Shown here: positions 19,901 to 29,664 of the stretch, one piece after another
Numbering within the stretch: the stretch's first letter is position 1
Layout of the letters: every line of letters begins with the position of its first letter
Origin: Craspedostauros australis
Taxonomy: Eukaryota; Bacillariophyta; Bacillariophyceae; Mastogloiales; Achnanthaceae
Assembly (NCBI GenBank): GCA_026770025.1
Contig: JAMXDE010000061.1
Coordinates: 248,001-312,000, forward strand
Length of the DNA stretch: 64,000 nucleotides
Direction of reading: 5' to 3'
Notes under the pieces: generated by a model
Databases searched by the model: none
Seen by the model: the letters and a program-made list of their open reading frames with translations, nothing else
Told to the model about the DNA's origin: nothing
Translations under genes and position numbers: made by a program

Positions 19901-22900
19901 AGACGACGACAAGGCTTGCACAGCCATCGTCAAGAATCCATCCAAGGAGATCAGCGCGGTGAACTTGCACCGAATGCTCGGCCACGCGCCACTCGAGACC
20001 ATGAAGCGGACGGCCGCTCAATACGGATGGAAAATCATCGGCGAGATGCCGGTGTGTCGTGACTGCGCGGTCGCGAACGCAAGAGTGAAGAATATTCCGA
20101 AGGCAACTATTCCAAGAGCTACTCGCCGCGGCGAACGGTTCTTCATTGACATTAGTTACACTAAACACATAAGCTTCGGAGATAAACGCTACTGGACCCT
20201 GATCGTGGACGACTGCACGGATCACTGCTGGAGTTTCTTTCTCAAGAACAAGAGTGATCAACCAGGATACATCAAACGATTCATCCAGACGATCAAGTCA
20301 CAGACTGGTGACCAACAGATCATCTTCCGAGGTGACAACAGCGGAGAGAACAAATCCACGGAGGATATTCTCATCGATGCAGGACTCAACGTGAAATTCG
20401 AATACACGGCATCGAACACGCCGCAACAGAACGGAAGAGTGGAACGCAAGTTCGCGTACCTCTACACCAAGATTCGCTCCATGCTCAACGGAGCACAGCT
20501 CGATGAAGAGTATAGGCATGGCCTGTGGGCAGCAGCTGCTAGCACTGCCACCGCCATCGCCAACATCACCGTAGCGAAGAATCAGAGAAAGTCACCACAT
20601 CGACAATTCTTCGGCAACGATCCACCATATGCGGACGCGCTCCGCACATTTGGAGAGGTGGGTGTTGTGAAGACTACCTACGGCGGGATTACCGCGAAAC
20701 TCAAGAACAGAGGAGAAGAGATGGTGTTCATCGGATATGCACACCAACATGCATCAGGGGTCTACAACATGTACAGACCATCGACCAAGTCACTCATCTG
20801 TTCACGCGACATCAAGTGGCTCAACCAATCATACGGACAGTTCCGTGGTTGGGCACCAGCACCGAACATATCCAACGAAACAGGAACAACGGACGCAGAC
20901 GGCTTCACAACCATCGGACGAAAGGGAGCAACGCCAAGGACGGCAACGCGTCAAACATCGGAAGCGAAGAGAGTATCTTTCGCTGACAGCAACAGGTACT
21001 ACATTCTATCAGACAGTGATGACGAGGATAATGAGGACGACGGAGTAGTGACTCAACTAATCCAGAATGACGAGGAAGATCGGAGCGAATCCAATCATGA
21101 GGATGACGAAATCCTACCCTCCGGCGACGAAGCCGATGACGAGACAGGTGTCACTCCTCCGAACACACCAGCAAGGTCTACACATGACACACCATCTAGA
21201 TCTCCACCAAGCAAACCAAACAAGCGTGACATAGCTAGAAAGGAGAGGATCCGACGTCACGAAGCACGAGGCAGGAAGGGAGAAGCTAATCCCAAGCCAA
21301 CCACAGGGAAGAGTATTCCCAGAGCTCTGCGCGAGCTCGAAGACTTCAACGAACGAGGTCGAAAGGAAGAAGGCTATGAGAGCGATCCATCATCCAGTGA
21401 GGCGAGTGACGAACTCAGCGACGAGATGATCGACGATTCCAACAACGAAACTACAGATGATGAAGAAATCGAAGACGAAAATGAAGAGATCGAGATCACT
21501 CATCATAGCACAACAGGACTATACGGAATGAATGCAATCATCACCGAGAAACCAGCGATCGACATCGGATTGTCGATGCAGGACGAGAACAAGGAACCAG
21601 AGAAGCACATCGAACCTACAACGTTCGACGGAGCCTTCAATCACCCAGATCCTATCCATCGGAAGGGATATCGAGCAGCCATCAAGAAGGAGTTCGACTC
21701 CATGGATACACGCAAGGTGTATAGCAAGATCAAACGAGACGCCATCCCACGCGGCCGCAGATGCTGCAAGTGCAAATGGGTCTTCAAACTGAAGCGTGAC
21801 GGCACACATCGAGCACGGCTCGTTGCATGTGGCTATTCACAAGTTGCAGGAGTAGACTTCCAAGAGCATTACTCACCCGTCATCCATGACGTGACCTATC
21901 GGGTCATGATGGTGATCATGCTAATCAAGAAGATGGACTGCGCACTCGTCGATGTCGTAACGGCATTCCTACATGGAGACCTCGACGAGGAGATCTACAT
22001 GAACTGTCCCAATGGGATGGATCATCAACCAGACGAAGCCCTGACCCTACACAAGCCAATCTACGGACTTGTGCAGAGCGCCAGGCAATGGTTCAAGATG
22101 TTGGTATCGACCCTCAAGAATATCAACTTCGAACAGAGCGCAGCAGACCCGTGCCTGTTCTACAGGAAGACGAACGAAGGAAGCATGATCGTGGCCATCT
22201 ACGTGGACGATTGCTTCTGTTGCGGAGACTCCAAGGCACTGGAGACATTCCTGAAGGACATCCAAGGCAGCAAATTCAAGGTGACAATCGAGCGCGGACT
22301 CGGAGACTACCTCAGCTGCAACATCGAATTGAACCATGACAAGACTAGAGCGACATTGCGTCAACCACATCTCATCCGACACCTCATCGAAGAGTTCGGA
22401 GCCAAAGTTGAGAAGATGCAACGTTATGGGACACCGGGAACCCCGGGTCAAATCATCGTACGACCATCCGAAGATAACGGACTGCAGAAGGTCGGACCGG
22501 AAGAACATGCCGAATACCGCCGAGGCGTCGGTATGCTACTCTTCCTCATCAAGCACTCGCGACCAGATATCGCGAACCCTGTGAGGGAACTCTCCAAGGT
22601 ATTGATCGGGCCCACCAAGGCCGCAATGAAGGAGATGTATCGGATCATCAAGTATGTGATCGATACAAAGGACTATGGATTGAAGATCCATCCAGCGCGT
22701 CCAGATGACGACGGCTGGGACATGGAGCTCTTCTGCGATAGCGAATATGCAGGAGACAAGAATACAAGAATCAGCGTAGGGGGATTCATCCTATACCTGT
22801 GCAAGGTACCAATCCTTTGGCGATCCAAGGCACAGAAGGCCGTCACACTCAGCTCATCCGAAGCAGAATACGTTGCCCTTTCCGAAGCGGCAAAGGAGAT

Positions 22901-23198
22901 CTTCTTCGTCATGCAGCTACTCGAAAGTGTGGGCGTCCCAGTGAAGACACCGATCAAGGTCCGCGTGGACAACATCGGGGCGATCTTCATCGCCAAGAAC
23001 CCATCAACATCCCAACGATCGCGGCACATCGACGTGCGCCATCACTACGTGAGGAACATGGTAATCAACAAAACCATCGAAATCATTTTCGTCAAATCCG
23101 AGCAGAACACAAGCGACGGATTCACCAAGAACATCAAGGCCGACTTGCAACGTGAACATGAGAAGTCGTACCTTGACACATCGAGAACATTCGAATGA
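16956..23198 (+). CDS. Inner Copia element copy 1: Gag-Pol polyprotein (2,080 residues)
   Basis: A single open frame starts at ATG 16956. An acidic N terminus is followed by a Gag core (about residues 145-370) and two CCHC zinc knuckles, CxxCxxxxHxxxxC (about 18118-18160 and 18250-18292). An acidic insert holding a short helical block (about residues 660-800) precedes the protease. The protease motif is DGGAS rather than DTGA or DSGA (about 19530). The HHCC integrase zinc finger lies near 19966-20060, and the integrase core has D, D and E in the usual spacing (about 20147-20445). Reverse transcriptase has YVDD at 22201-22212. The RNase H region follows to the end. Gag and Pol share one frame, so no frameshift is needed. 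Codon use is regular and the frame looks whole. Confidence 0.93.
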   Translation: MSEEEELKDIPLSNPTIKREEGASETPPREEKEAAAATVLSSADASAIDETEEERSARLHRKEKRILKAIKQEETGVTKSIRTAKQGGKSETPPGGEFVTKTISAQQQAKIEESTTQKQTKIKGASAPTTKQRINMATSANVNKRRIKAPMFSGEQEDYSAWESQAKAYARAQKTRDVMLGKTKVPTVSEIAAAADEDKEAMEEIYELGCDCFSDLILMMDAEKGKGKQAIQYINQCISVDYPEGDAHGAWNVLAEKFRPSDAVTKIKLKRQFNNEKMKRDTDPDIYITQLESLRSRLHDVKYEITDEEMIMQILSTVSVEYKTHVVNFQHQLTFNPELVTINAIRGVLRTAYATHRGGKAYVDDFQDSNTKSNDTGFTSTGNFKGTCHNCGVYGHRSADCPERKKPNNKKNNNNNNKMNGKRNKGSGFKGKCNYCGIFGHREAECRKKKFNEKKNNEQANAATEGHDKSGHEMVLSAKDMPLCMLVSDDYIEDSFFDNFEYVGSDDEVQDDEIIPEWLSEEPIIHEVDPRREVSYECCFNAHDLIGSYGDEAEMDEANDSDIEEAMSDDDDDDADEDGADEDDEANRDELPPPQAGRYERTGTFINQGETRRAAAPPPPAAGNNRSGIFDEDDSDESEDGNHPDDSFNPNERVVYPSNIDFPDIENPNSVDYLLRHSTIPNATATALIIQKQLIFDAVMEAGMRVFPGTTRGALMPIWVNMMGSILSEHFDSIEEILANAIIVNRILEGNDSETIPDTDLHYILGGCMRVLLRERSRVYPYDPATGSHRNTTIPSDYAQLPDDMDDGDHHHPYNEDGVHEDNDDGSFDDEIAAAAVEQLHELSTKYKDKVNKDTWLADGGASCHIVNSDAALFNVRHIKSFVQVGDSTKLDSPKMGSIRLKVKQRDNTGHVIRLDDVKYTPKMAVNLFSTNKALYNGYQLGNNGILMDIINGSGTKIVFDRVFPTSNGFITGVQMHPIMPTDDDKACTAIVKNPSKEISAVNLHRMLGHAPLETMKRTAAQYGWKIIGEMPVCRDCAVANARVKNIPKATIPRATRRGERFFIDISYTKHISFGDKRYWTLIVDDCTDHCWSFFLKNKSDQPGYIKRFIQTIKSQTGDQQIIFRGDNSGENKSTEDILIDAGLNVKFEYTASNTPQQNGRVERKFAYLYTKIRSMLNGAQLDEEYRHGLWAAAASTATAIANITVAKNQRKSPHRQFFGNDPPYADALRTFGEVGVVKTTYGGITAKLKNRGEEMVFIGYAHQHASGVYNMYRPSTKSLICSRDIKWLNQSYGQFRGWAPAPNISNETGTTDADGFTTIGRKGATPRTATRQTSEAKRVSFADSNRYYILSDSDDEDNEDDGVVTQLIQNDEEDRSESNHEDDEILPSGDEADDETGVTPPNTPARSTHDTPSRSPPSKPNKRDIARKERIRRHEARGRKGEANPKPTTGKSIPRALRELEDFNERGRKEEGYESDPSSSEASDELSDEMIDDSNNETTDDEEIEDENEEIEITHHSTTGLYGMNAIITEKPAIDIGLSMQDENKEPEKHIEPTTFDGAFNHPDPIHRKGYRAAIKKEFDSMDTRKVYSKIKRDAIPRGRRCCKCKWVFKLKRDGTHRARLVACGYSQVAGVDFQEHYSPVIHDVTYRVMMVIMLIKKMDCALVDVVTAFLHGDLDEEIYMNCPNGMDHQPDEALTLHKPIYGLVQSARQWFKMLVSTLKNINFEQSAADPCLFYRKTNEGSMIVAIYVDDCFCCGDSKALETFLKDIQGSKFKVTIERGLGDYLSCNIELNHDKTRATLRQPHLIRHLIEEFGAKVEKMQRYGTPGTPGQIIVRPSEDNGLQKVGPEEHAEYRRGVGMLLFLIKHSRPDIANPVRELSKVLIGPTKAAMKEMYRIIKYVIDTKDYGLKIHPARPDDDGWDMELFCDSEYAGDKNTRISVGGFILYLCKVPILWRSKAQKAVTLSSSEAEYVALSEAAKEIFFVMQLLESVGVPVKTPIKVRVDNIGAIFIAKNPSTSQRSRHIDVRHHYVRNMVINKTIEIIFVKSEQNTSDGFTKNIKADLQREHEKSYLDTSRTFE

Positions 23199-23210
23199 CC
23201 GAATGCACAC

Positions 23211-23218
23211 AGGAAGGG
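23211..23218 (+). other. Polypurine tract of inner element, copy 1
   Basis: AGGAAGGG lies directly before the 3' LTR, the standard place for the plus-strand primer. Confidence 0.7.
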
Positions 23219-24009
23219 TGTCGAGATGTACATGTGAGTATATATCAAGATGTACGTGTATATGTGCATCGTTCACCCGCTATTCTCTCATACGCACTTG
23301 GACGGTATAACTATACTCGTGTCGATAGTATGCTGTGATTCGTCAGAATTACAGGGGAAATGGAACACACAAAAAGGGGCAAGATTTCTGGAGGAAATTT
23401 GCAAATAACGATTTCTGGAAGAATCAGAAAATCGTCCGTCCATGCATCAATGGTACCAAGAGAATCTCGAGGTACTTCCCAACTAAACCTCAGATGACGA
23501 TATCATCTGACAGACTACTGCATCACCAATGGAACGTGACATCTGGAGAGCAGAAGGACGCCTACTGACGTCGACAGGATGTCAACATGTCACCACGTCG
23601 ACAGATGTCTCCAAGTCAGAGCAGGAGGCGAAGATACGATGACCCATGAAGATCATGGATACTGAAGGTGAACTTCAAATGGTAAGTACTCATGGAGTAG
23701 AAGCCAGTACTGAATGAACAGAGTGTCGAATACGGAGCACGCATCAAACACGGAGGATCGTGTAGCACGAGCACACGATGTTGAGAGAGAGAGAGAGAAT
23801 ACAGAGAGGAGCGAGAGAGGATCTCGCGTACCGACTCATAGTCGGAGACCGAATCTACGAAACAGATTGAAGCGCCGAGAGCATCGGGCAAGAGAACGGG
23901 CGTACACCGAGAGCATCGGAGTAGCCAAGTAATGAAATAGCAAACAGACGACTATCAACCAACACCATCTTCCACGATCGTAGGTTACCGTGCGCGGAAC
24001 TTGCCAACA
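23219..24009 (+). repeat. Inner element 3' LTR, copy 1 (791 bp)
   Basis: Matches the 5' LTR except for one missing GA unit in the tract near 23782-23797. Confidence 0.9.
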
Positions 24010-24015
24010 AACCCT
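24010..24015 (+). repeat. Inner element target-site duplication, unit 1 right (AACCCT)
   Basis: Same six bases as 16075-16080. They mark the point where the outer element resumes. Confidence 0.85.
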
Positions 24016-27000
24016 CGATCCTTGTCTCTCCCGGCTTTCTATGTACCGGAGTCCTCAGTCAAGCTCATCAGCACCGCATGCCTCCTCAATGAATACAAAG
24101 GGGAGAATATTGTCGTGGAAGCGAACAACATCCAGCTGAGCGGCATCCCTGGAAACAACGAACGAGGTCCCATCATCGCCCACAACAAGAAATCGAACAA
24201 CCTTCCGACCTCACGTGCATATCGCACTGGCGACCTCATCGAACTCCCAGCGGCGCTCGCCACAACTGTAACTTCCGTGGCAGAGCAGAACCAAAACCTG
24301 TCTCAACCGCAAAAGGAGCTGCTCAAGTGGCACTATCGACTCGGGCACCTCTCCTTCAGACGAGTGCAGTTCCTACTCCGATCCGGCGCCCTTGTCAACA
24401 CTGAGGCATCACGGAAGATGCAAACAGCTGCCGCCCGCGTACAAGAATGCCCGTTGTGTGCGGCGTGCCAATTTGGCAAACAACACCGCAGAACCACACC
24501 AGGCACAACGCAACACGCCGTACAAGACCGACAGGGTGTGATCAAAACGGATCACCTCTTCCCGGGTCAGCAGGTCTCAGTGGACCACTTCGTGGGACGC
24601 ACTTTGGGCCGCCTCTTCACAGGAAGAGGCAAGTCCGATGCGTCGGAGATGTACAAGGGTGGCGCAATGTTCGTGGACCACGCGTCCGGCTACATACACG
24701 TGGAGCCAGTCGCATCCCTCACGACCCACGCTACGTTGGAAGCAAAGGAACGCTTCGAATCCATGTGCCGCGATGTGGGTGTGCCTGTGCGCTCGTACCT
24801 CTCGGACAACGCCACCACCTTTACATCGCCAGACTACGCCGAACACCTCAAACGGTTTCATCAAGTGCACCGCTTTGCTGGAGTCGGCGCCCACCATCAC
24901 AACGGAGTGGCCGAGCGCAGCATCCGCACGATCATCTCTATGGCACGAACAATGATGATGCATCAAAGCATTCATTGGCCTACGATGTTCGATGCCCAGC
25001 ACTGGCCCATGGCCGTCGTCCATGCCGCTTACGTACACAACCGCGTACCAAGCGCAGCAACAGGACTCACGCCTTTGGATATTCTCTCGCGCACGCGCAT
25101 GCCCCTGAAACAGCTACACAACCTACATGTGTGGGGCAGCCCCGTCTACGTCTTGAACAAGGCGCTCGGCGATGGCCGCAAGATACCAAGATGGGAACCA
25201 CGTGGGGAGCGCTATGTAAACATGGGACTCTCCGCTCGCCACGCATCCACGGTTCCGCTGGTCCTCTCACCGAGGACAGGGTCAATCACACCACAATTTC
25301 ACGTTGTGTTTGACGATTGGTTCGCGACGATAGCGACTGATCTGGCTAATCTCCCAGACTACAATTCAACGGAATGGACGCACATGTTTGGCGACACTAC
25401 GTATCAAATACCATTCGATGACGACGATGTCATTGCTATGGAAGAGCGGGACATCGAGCAAGAGGATGAAGCCGATCATCAGCGATTCCTTCCCTCACAC
25501 GATGACGATCCACCAACAAAATTGTTGCCAGAAACGCCAAACACAAGAACCCCGATTGTGAATGAACAAAATGCACCAACTCACATTTTGAGGCAACCCG
25601 TGACATCACACACGAAAACTGATGCCACTCCAATCGACCAAGTACAACCACCTCAGCAAATCAGCCGCTCGCCAACAACCATCGATATCAACAAGCCGAT
25701 ACCACCGATGCCGTCGACAGAGGGAGCCGGAGAAGATCCAGCAAGTCACGCTGAACCGTTGCCGCCAACAGAGGGAGTTGTCAACGACAACAGTAACGAC
25801 GACGTACAACCACCAATCGACTCTCCTCCGACTTCACCGCTGCGCAAACCCATCACCGCACAGACAGAGCAACCCACGACGAAGAAGGTAAAGCTACCTC
25901 CACTGCGCCGCTCTGAACGCATCAACAAGCGCACACCACGAGAGCGACGGACCGTTGAGCGCCTCACCTACGACACCTTGGGCGGAAAAGTGGTTTGGGC
26001 CGACGACATCACACAACCATCCGAAACCAGCGCAAACGTAACCACTATCGCGACAAGTGAACCTAGCAAGGACCAAGCCGTGAAAGACATGAAGCACGCT
26101 CTCCAAACCTGCCGCGCGACCCTTCAGCGCCACACAGCCCACACAGATGAGATAGTAACACAGAAGGCCCACGATCTGGTGCGCGACGCTGACTCCATGC
26201 TCCGAAATCTGGCGACAATCGACACCACCGAATTGACCTGGGAGGAACGACGTTGGGCGCAGGGCGACCTCGAGATGGAAAGGATGCTTCGCATCCAGCA
26301 ACTTGAAATCCGAGCCAGGATGCGCAAGGAACAAGAAGAAGCGGCAGCCAGCAACGAGCACCACATCCTCATGATGAGCAATCACTCCGACTCGTCCTCG
26401 GAGGATGACGATCCACTTCCGGGCACCACAATGCGCCCCATCGACATCGGCCACCTTTGGCCACACCATGTCAACATCACTCGACACATCGGCCATTACT
26501 TCGACCATGTAGTGCAATTTCGATTCCCGACGGAAGCCGCAAGGAGCCAGTGCGTTTACTACGCCATTCGCCGATTCGTCGATGCCGTCGAAGAAATGCT
26601 CGAAACAGGCGAATACCACCTCCCCGTCTCATACTTCGGCTTCATACCAAGAACGCAAGGTCAGCGATACACTCTAGAACGGGCCATCGCCGCCATGGAA
26701 AATGGCCTACGACCACCGGACGAAGACGAACGGGTGCAGGACTTCATGCGACGAGCGGGTTTCGCCTGGCACCTTATTACGCACGACGAGCGTTTTGAAA
26801 TCGGCATACTGCACCTGCACATCCAACTCGGCGTCGCGCCGGAGGTACCACCGACAATCATGGCTCCGCCAAGCGAATTCGAACCGGCCGAACACCGTGC
26901 CTCAGCTCCGACAAACGCTCATCTCCCACGACAACATGAAAATGACGAATCCGACGAACACTACGCGATGGCAGCAACCCTTGAGCACGATGGTGACGAC

Positions 27001-28689
27001 CACACCGACCACCACCGCGCCTTCATCACGTACGACTTGCTCAACTTCTTCACGACCGGGGGCGATCTCAGTATCTCGGATCGACACGTCAGCTACAAGG
27101 CATCCAAGACCGATCCCGACACCCTCTCCTTCAGCGAGGCGATGAACGACGACAACAAACAAGAATGGATGGCGGCCGCACACAAAGAAATCCATGACCT
27201 TACCAAAAAGGGGACTTGGATTGAGGTGCCAAAATCCACCGCTACTGACCGCATCTTCCCTGGCACGTGGGTGTTTCGGCGCAAGCGGATGCCCGACGGC
27301 ACGGTAAAGAAGTACAAGGGACGGTGGTGCTGCAGAGGCGACATGATGACTGAAACGGAAGCAACTTACGCCCCGGTCGTTGCCTGGTCCTCTGTTCGCG
27401 TCTTTCTCATCCTTTCCATTTTGCTTCGCTGGGTCACGACGTCAATTGATTTCTCAAACGCCTTCGTACAAGCCGACATCCATCGTCCGGTATACCTACA
27501 CCTTCCACGCGGATTCCGATCAACCAACGGACCCGATACATGCCTCAAGCTGATCAAAAGCCTCTACGGGTTAACTATAGCTCCCAAGCTATGGTACCAA
27601 CACCTTGTGCGTGCTCTCCTCGCGGAAGGATTCCACGCGTGTGATCAAGAACGGTGCCTGTTCATGCGCGATGGGATGATGATCGTCCTCTATGTGGACG
27701 ATGCCGGCATTGCTTCGCGCACGGAAGAAGAAGCAGACGCATTCATTAAGTCCATGCGTAAGCGCGGATTTGATCTCACACGAGAAGGCACCTTCACGGA
27801 GTTTCTGGGAATATCGCTACACAGAGATCCCAAGAACAACACCATCCACCTCAAACAAACCGGCCTCATCAACAAAATCATCGACGCCACAGGCATGCAG
27901 AACTGCAAACCCAACGTGACACCCACAACACAACTTGCCCTTGGAACATCAATTGATCAACCTCCGATGAAGGAGGCATGGAACTACCGCTCCGTCGTTG
28001 GCATGCTACTCTACTTGACTACGAATACACGCCCCGACCTGGCCTTCGCCGTCTCTCAAGTGGCGCGATTCAGCAACGACCCTCGCCAGCCACACGCAAA
28101 GGCAATCAAAATGATAGTACGCTACCTTCGCCACACCAACACCATGGGAACCATCGTGCGACCGACGGGTCAACTCAACCTGGAATGCTACGTTGACGCC
28201 GATTTCGCAGGCCTGTACAAGCGCGAGGCCGACGACTCCCCAAACGCAGTACGCTCCCGCACAGGGTATGTTATCATCCTCGGCGGCTGCCCACTTGTGT
28301 GGAAATCGAAGCTGCAGACGGAAATTGCCTTGTCCACAATGGAATCGGAGTACGCCGCGCTGTCTCTCGCTATGCGCGCCCTCATCCCGATGCAACAACT
28401 CATCAACGAAGTGAAAGCATCAACCAACCTCAACCAATCGCTGCAAACCAATATCCAATGCACAGTGTTTGAGGACAACGAGGCGTGTATCTCATTGGCA
28501 ACGAATCACAAGGTGACGGCACGAACCAAGCATTTCCTAACCAAATGGCACTTCTTCTGGCACTGGGTCAAGGAAGGTTTCATTCGGATCCTTCACGTGC
28601 CGACACCCAACCAAATTGCCGACATCTTCACCAAGGGCCTCGCGCGGGACGCATTTGAGCATCTGCGCCGTATGCTCATGGGGTGGTGA
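24010..28689 (+). CDS. Outer Copia element unit 1: integrase, reverse transcriptase and RNase H region
   Basis: Open from the inner junction to a stop at 28689. It begins with a Copia Gag-pre-integrase HHCC finger (HYRLGH...CPLCAAC, about 24330-24460). The integrase core follows with D, D and E (VSVDHF near 24570, YLSDNA near 24800, GVAERS near 24907). A long Pro/Thr-rich linker comes next, then about 400 residues that match no usual Copia domain (near 25900-27000): a basic patch, a coiled stretch and a mixed helical block. Reverse transcriptase starts near 27150 with YVDD at 27691-27702. The RNase H region covers about 28180-28640 (YVDADFAG, ESEYAA, FEDNEA). Confidence 0.88.
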   Translation, partial: NPRSLSLPAFYVPESSVKLISTACLLNEYKGENIVVEANNIQLSGIPGNNERGPIIAHNKKSNNLPTSRAYRTGDLIELPAALATTVTSVAEQNQNLSQPQKELLKWHYRLGHLSFRRVQFLLRSGALVNTEASRKMQTAAARVQECPLCAACQFGKQHRRTTPGTTQHAVQDRQGVIKTDHLFPGQQVSVDHFVGRTLGRLFTGRGKSDASEMYKGGAMFVDHASGYIHVEPVASLTTHATLEAKERFESMCRDVGVPVRSYLSDNATTFTSPDYAEHLKRFHQVHRFAGVGAHHHNGVAERSIRTIISMARTMMMHQSIHWPTMFDAQHWPMAVVHAAYVHNRVPSAATGLTPLDILSRTRMPLKQLHNLHVWGSPVYVLNKALGDGRKIPRWEPRGERYVNMGLSARHASTVPLVLSPRTGSITPQFHVVFDDWFATIATDLANLPDYNSTEWTHMFGDTTYQIPFDDDDVIAMEERDIEQEDEADHQRFLPSHDDDPPTKLLPETPNTRTPIVNEQNAPTHILRQPVTSHTKTDATPIDQVQPPQQISRSPTTIDINKPIPPMPSTEGAGEDPASHAEPLPPTEGVVNDNSNDDVQPPIDSPPTSPLRKPITAQTEQPTTKKVKLPPLRRSERINKRTPRERRTVERLTYDTLGGKVVWADDITQPSETSANVTTIATSEPSKDQAVKDMKHALQTCRATLQRHTAHTDEIVTQKAHDLVRDADSMLRNLATIDTTELTWEERRWAQGDLEMERMLRIQQLEIRARMRKEQEEAAASNEHHILMMSNHSDSSSEDDDPLPGTTMRPIDIGHLWPHHVNITRHIGHYFDHVVQFRFPTEAARSQCVYYAIRRFVDAVEEMLETGEYHLPVSYFGFIPRTQGQRYTLERAIAAMENGLRPPDEDERVQDFMRRAGFAWHLITHDERFEIGILHLHIQLGVAPEVPPTIMAPPSEFEPAEHRASAPTNAHLPRQHENDESDEHYAMAATLEHDGDDHTDHHRAFITYDLLNFFTTGGDLSISDRHVSYKASKTDPDTLSFSEAMNDDNKQEWMAAAHKEIHDLTKKGTWIEVPKSTATDRIFPGTWVFRRKRMPDGTVKKYKGRWCCRGDMMTETEATYAPVVAWSSVRVFLILSILLRWVTTSIDFSNAFVQADIHRPVYLHLPRGFRSTNGPDTCLKLIKSLYGLTIAPKLWYQHLVRALLAEGFHACDQERCLFMRDGMMIVLYVDDAGIASRTEEEADAFIKSMRKRGFDLTREGTFTEFLGISLHRDPKNNTIHLKQTGLINKIIDATGMQNCKPNVTPTTQLALGTSIDQPPMKEAWNYRSVVGMLLYLTTNTRPDLAFAVSQVARFSNDPRQPHAKAIKMIVRYLRHTNTMGTIVRPTGQLNLECYVDADFAGLYKREADDSPNAVRSRTGYVIILGGCPLVWKSKLQTEIALSTMESEYAALSLAMRALIPMQQLINEVKASTNLNQSLQTNIQCTVFEDNEACISLATNHKVTARTKHFLTKWHFFWHWVKEGFIRILHVPTPNQIADIFTKGLARDAFEHLRRMLMGW

Positions 28690-28762
28690 GGGCATCACAA
28701 ATTGTGAACTGTTGATCGAACGATGGAGGTTTTTACACCGGGGACATGCTTCGCACTACGCC

Positions 28763-28771
28763 GAGAGGGAG
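28763..28771 (+). other. Polypurine tract of outer element, unit 1
   Basis: GAGAGGGAG lies directly before LTR2 and supports placing the LTR start at AGTTGGG. Confidence 0.65.
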
Positions 28772-29314
28772 AGTTGGGACAGACTAGCTCCGGGACTGAC
28801 TCGGGAATTGACTGTCCATTCCGCGTACACGGTACTCGGTACCCAATACCGATACTGTGATGAAAGGCTACCACACCCACGATGTGTAGTTGAACTGCAA
28901 TCCTTGCGTTGCTCGCCCTCCAGCTCATGCACCCCTGCCACCTGTCCACCTCGTCACCCTGCCGAACATGCATTTGTATTGAAGCATATCCATGCGGATG
29001 GATCAGCTACCGCTCTACGGGTGATGATACTGGAAGACTGTGTGTGTGGAGGATCACCACGGCATGCTGCTGCGCAACAAAGAACGGCTGAAGTACGACA
29101 GCACGAACCCCACCTTTTTACTCGATCGTCCTATCAATAGTAAGCTTAACACATAAAACAAGCAATCAGAAACAATCTTCACAGCTTACTTCCAAGTTTA
29201 CTACAGTTATACCATCGTCTGATACAGCTTTGCTTTCAACATCAAACGGCGTCAAAGCCGGTTGAAGGACAGATCATCCTCCTGACAACGTGCAGAAGAC
29301 ACGGAATACTAACT
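28772..29314 (+). repeat. Outer element LTR2, shared by both units (543 bp)
   Basis: Serves as 3' LTR of unit 1 and 5' LTR of unit 2. Identical by eye to LTR3 and one base different from LTR1. No target-site duplication flanks it, as expected when two units share an LTR after recombination. Confidence 0.9.
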
Positions 29315-29664
29315 GGTAGCTGCGAGTGGTTCTCGCTTACATCCACCTTCCTCACTCTCAAAGAGACTTCCTCAAGTGCGCAGACCGCTGTGTCCAACGA
29401 CACTGAGCCCAAAGGCTCCAAGCCTCTCAGGACCAACGACCCTGACTAGCAATCTATGACGTTAGCCCGAAGGCAACTCATCAAACCAAGCCCTTGCTAA
29501 GCAAGCGCATCCACCAACACCTGCAAACCAGGTGTACGTCTCAAGAGCACTCCTGCCAACACCCCGTGCACACCTTCATCATCGAAGGGGGAAGCGCAGC
29601 CAAGCCCGAGACAACCGTCGACACCAAGCGAAGACCAACAACTTCGACACCTCCACCGCCAACC

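Larger units (their letters stand above)
16081..24009 (+). mobile_element. Inner Copia element, copy 1, looks whole
   Basis: 7,929 bp with LTRs of 793 and 791 bp that begin TGTCGAG and end CCAACA. The 2-bp length difference is a GA unit. It holds one long frame with Gag, protease, integrase, reverse transcriptase and RNase H in Copia order. No break is seen. It belongs to a different family from the outer element: LTR sequence, LTR length and protein layout all differ. The near-identical LTRs mean a very recent insertion. Confidence 0.92.
12569..29314 (+). mobile_element. Outer Copia element, unit 1 (carries the inner element)
   Basis: About 8.8 kb without the inner insertion. The order is 5' LTR, leader, Gag and protease region, integrase, reverse transcriptase, RNase H, 3' LTR. 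Integrase before reverse transcriptase defines Ty1/Copia. The body has one visible break, the inner insertion between the protease region and integrase. LTR identity near 100 per cent suggests a young element. The diatom CoDi group is the likely relative, from context rather than comparison. Confidence 0.88.

Noticed and set aside
19356-20261. Minus-strand frame of 301 codons inside the inner element
   Set aside because: Antisense to the Gag-Pol frame, repeated at the same offset in copy 2. No domain is seen.
28616-29140. 174-codon plus-strand frame spanning the outer 3' end and LTR
   Set aside because: It overlaps the RNase H end in another frame and continues into the LTR. No coding signature is seen.
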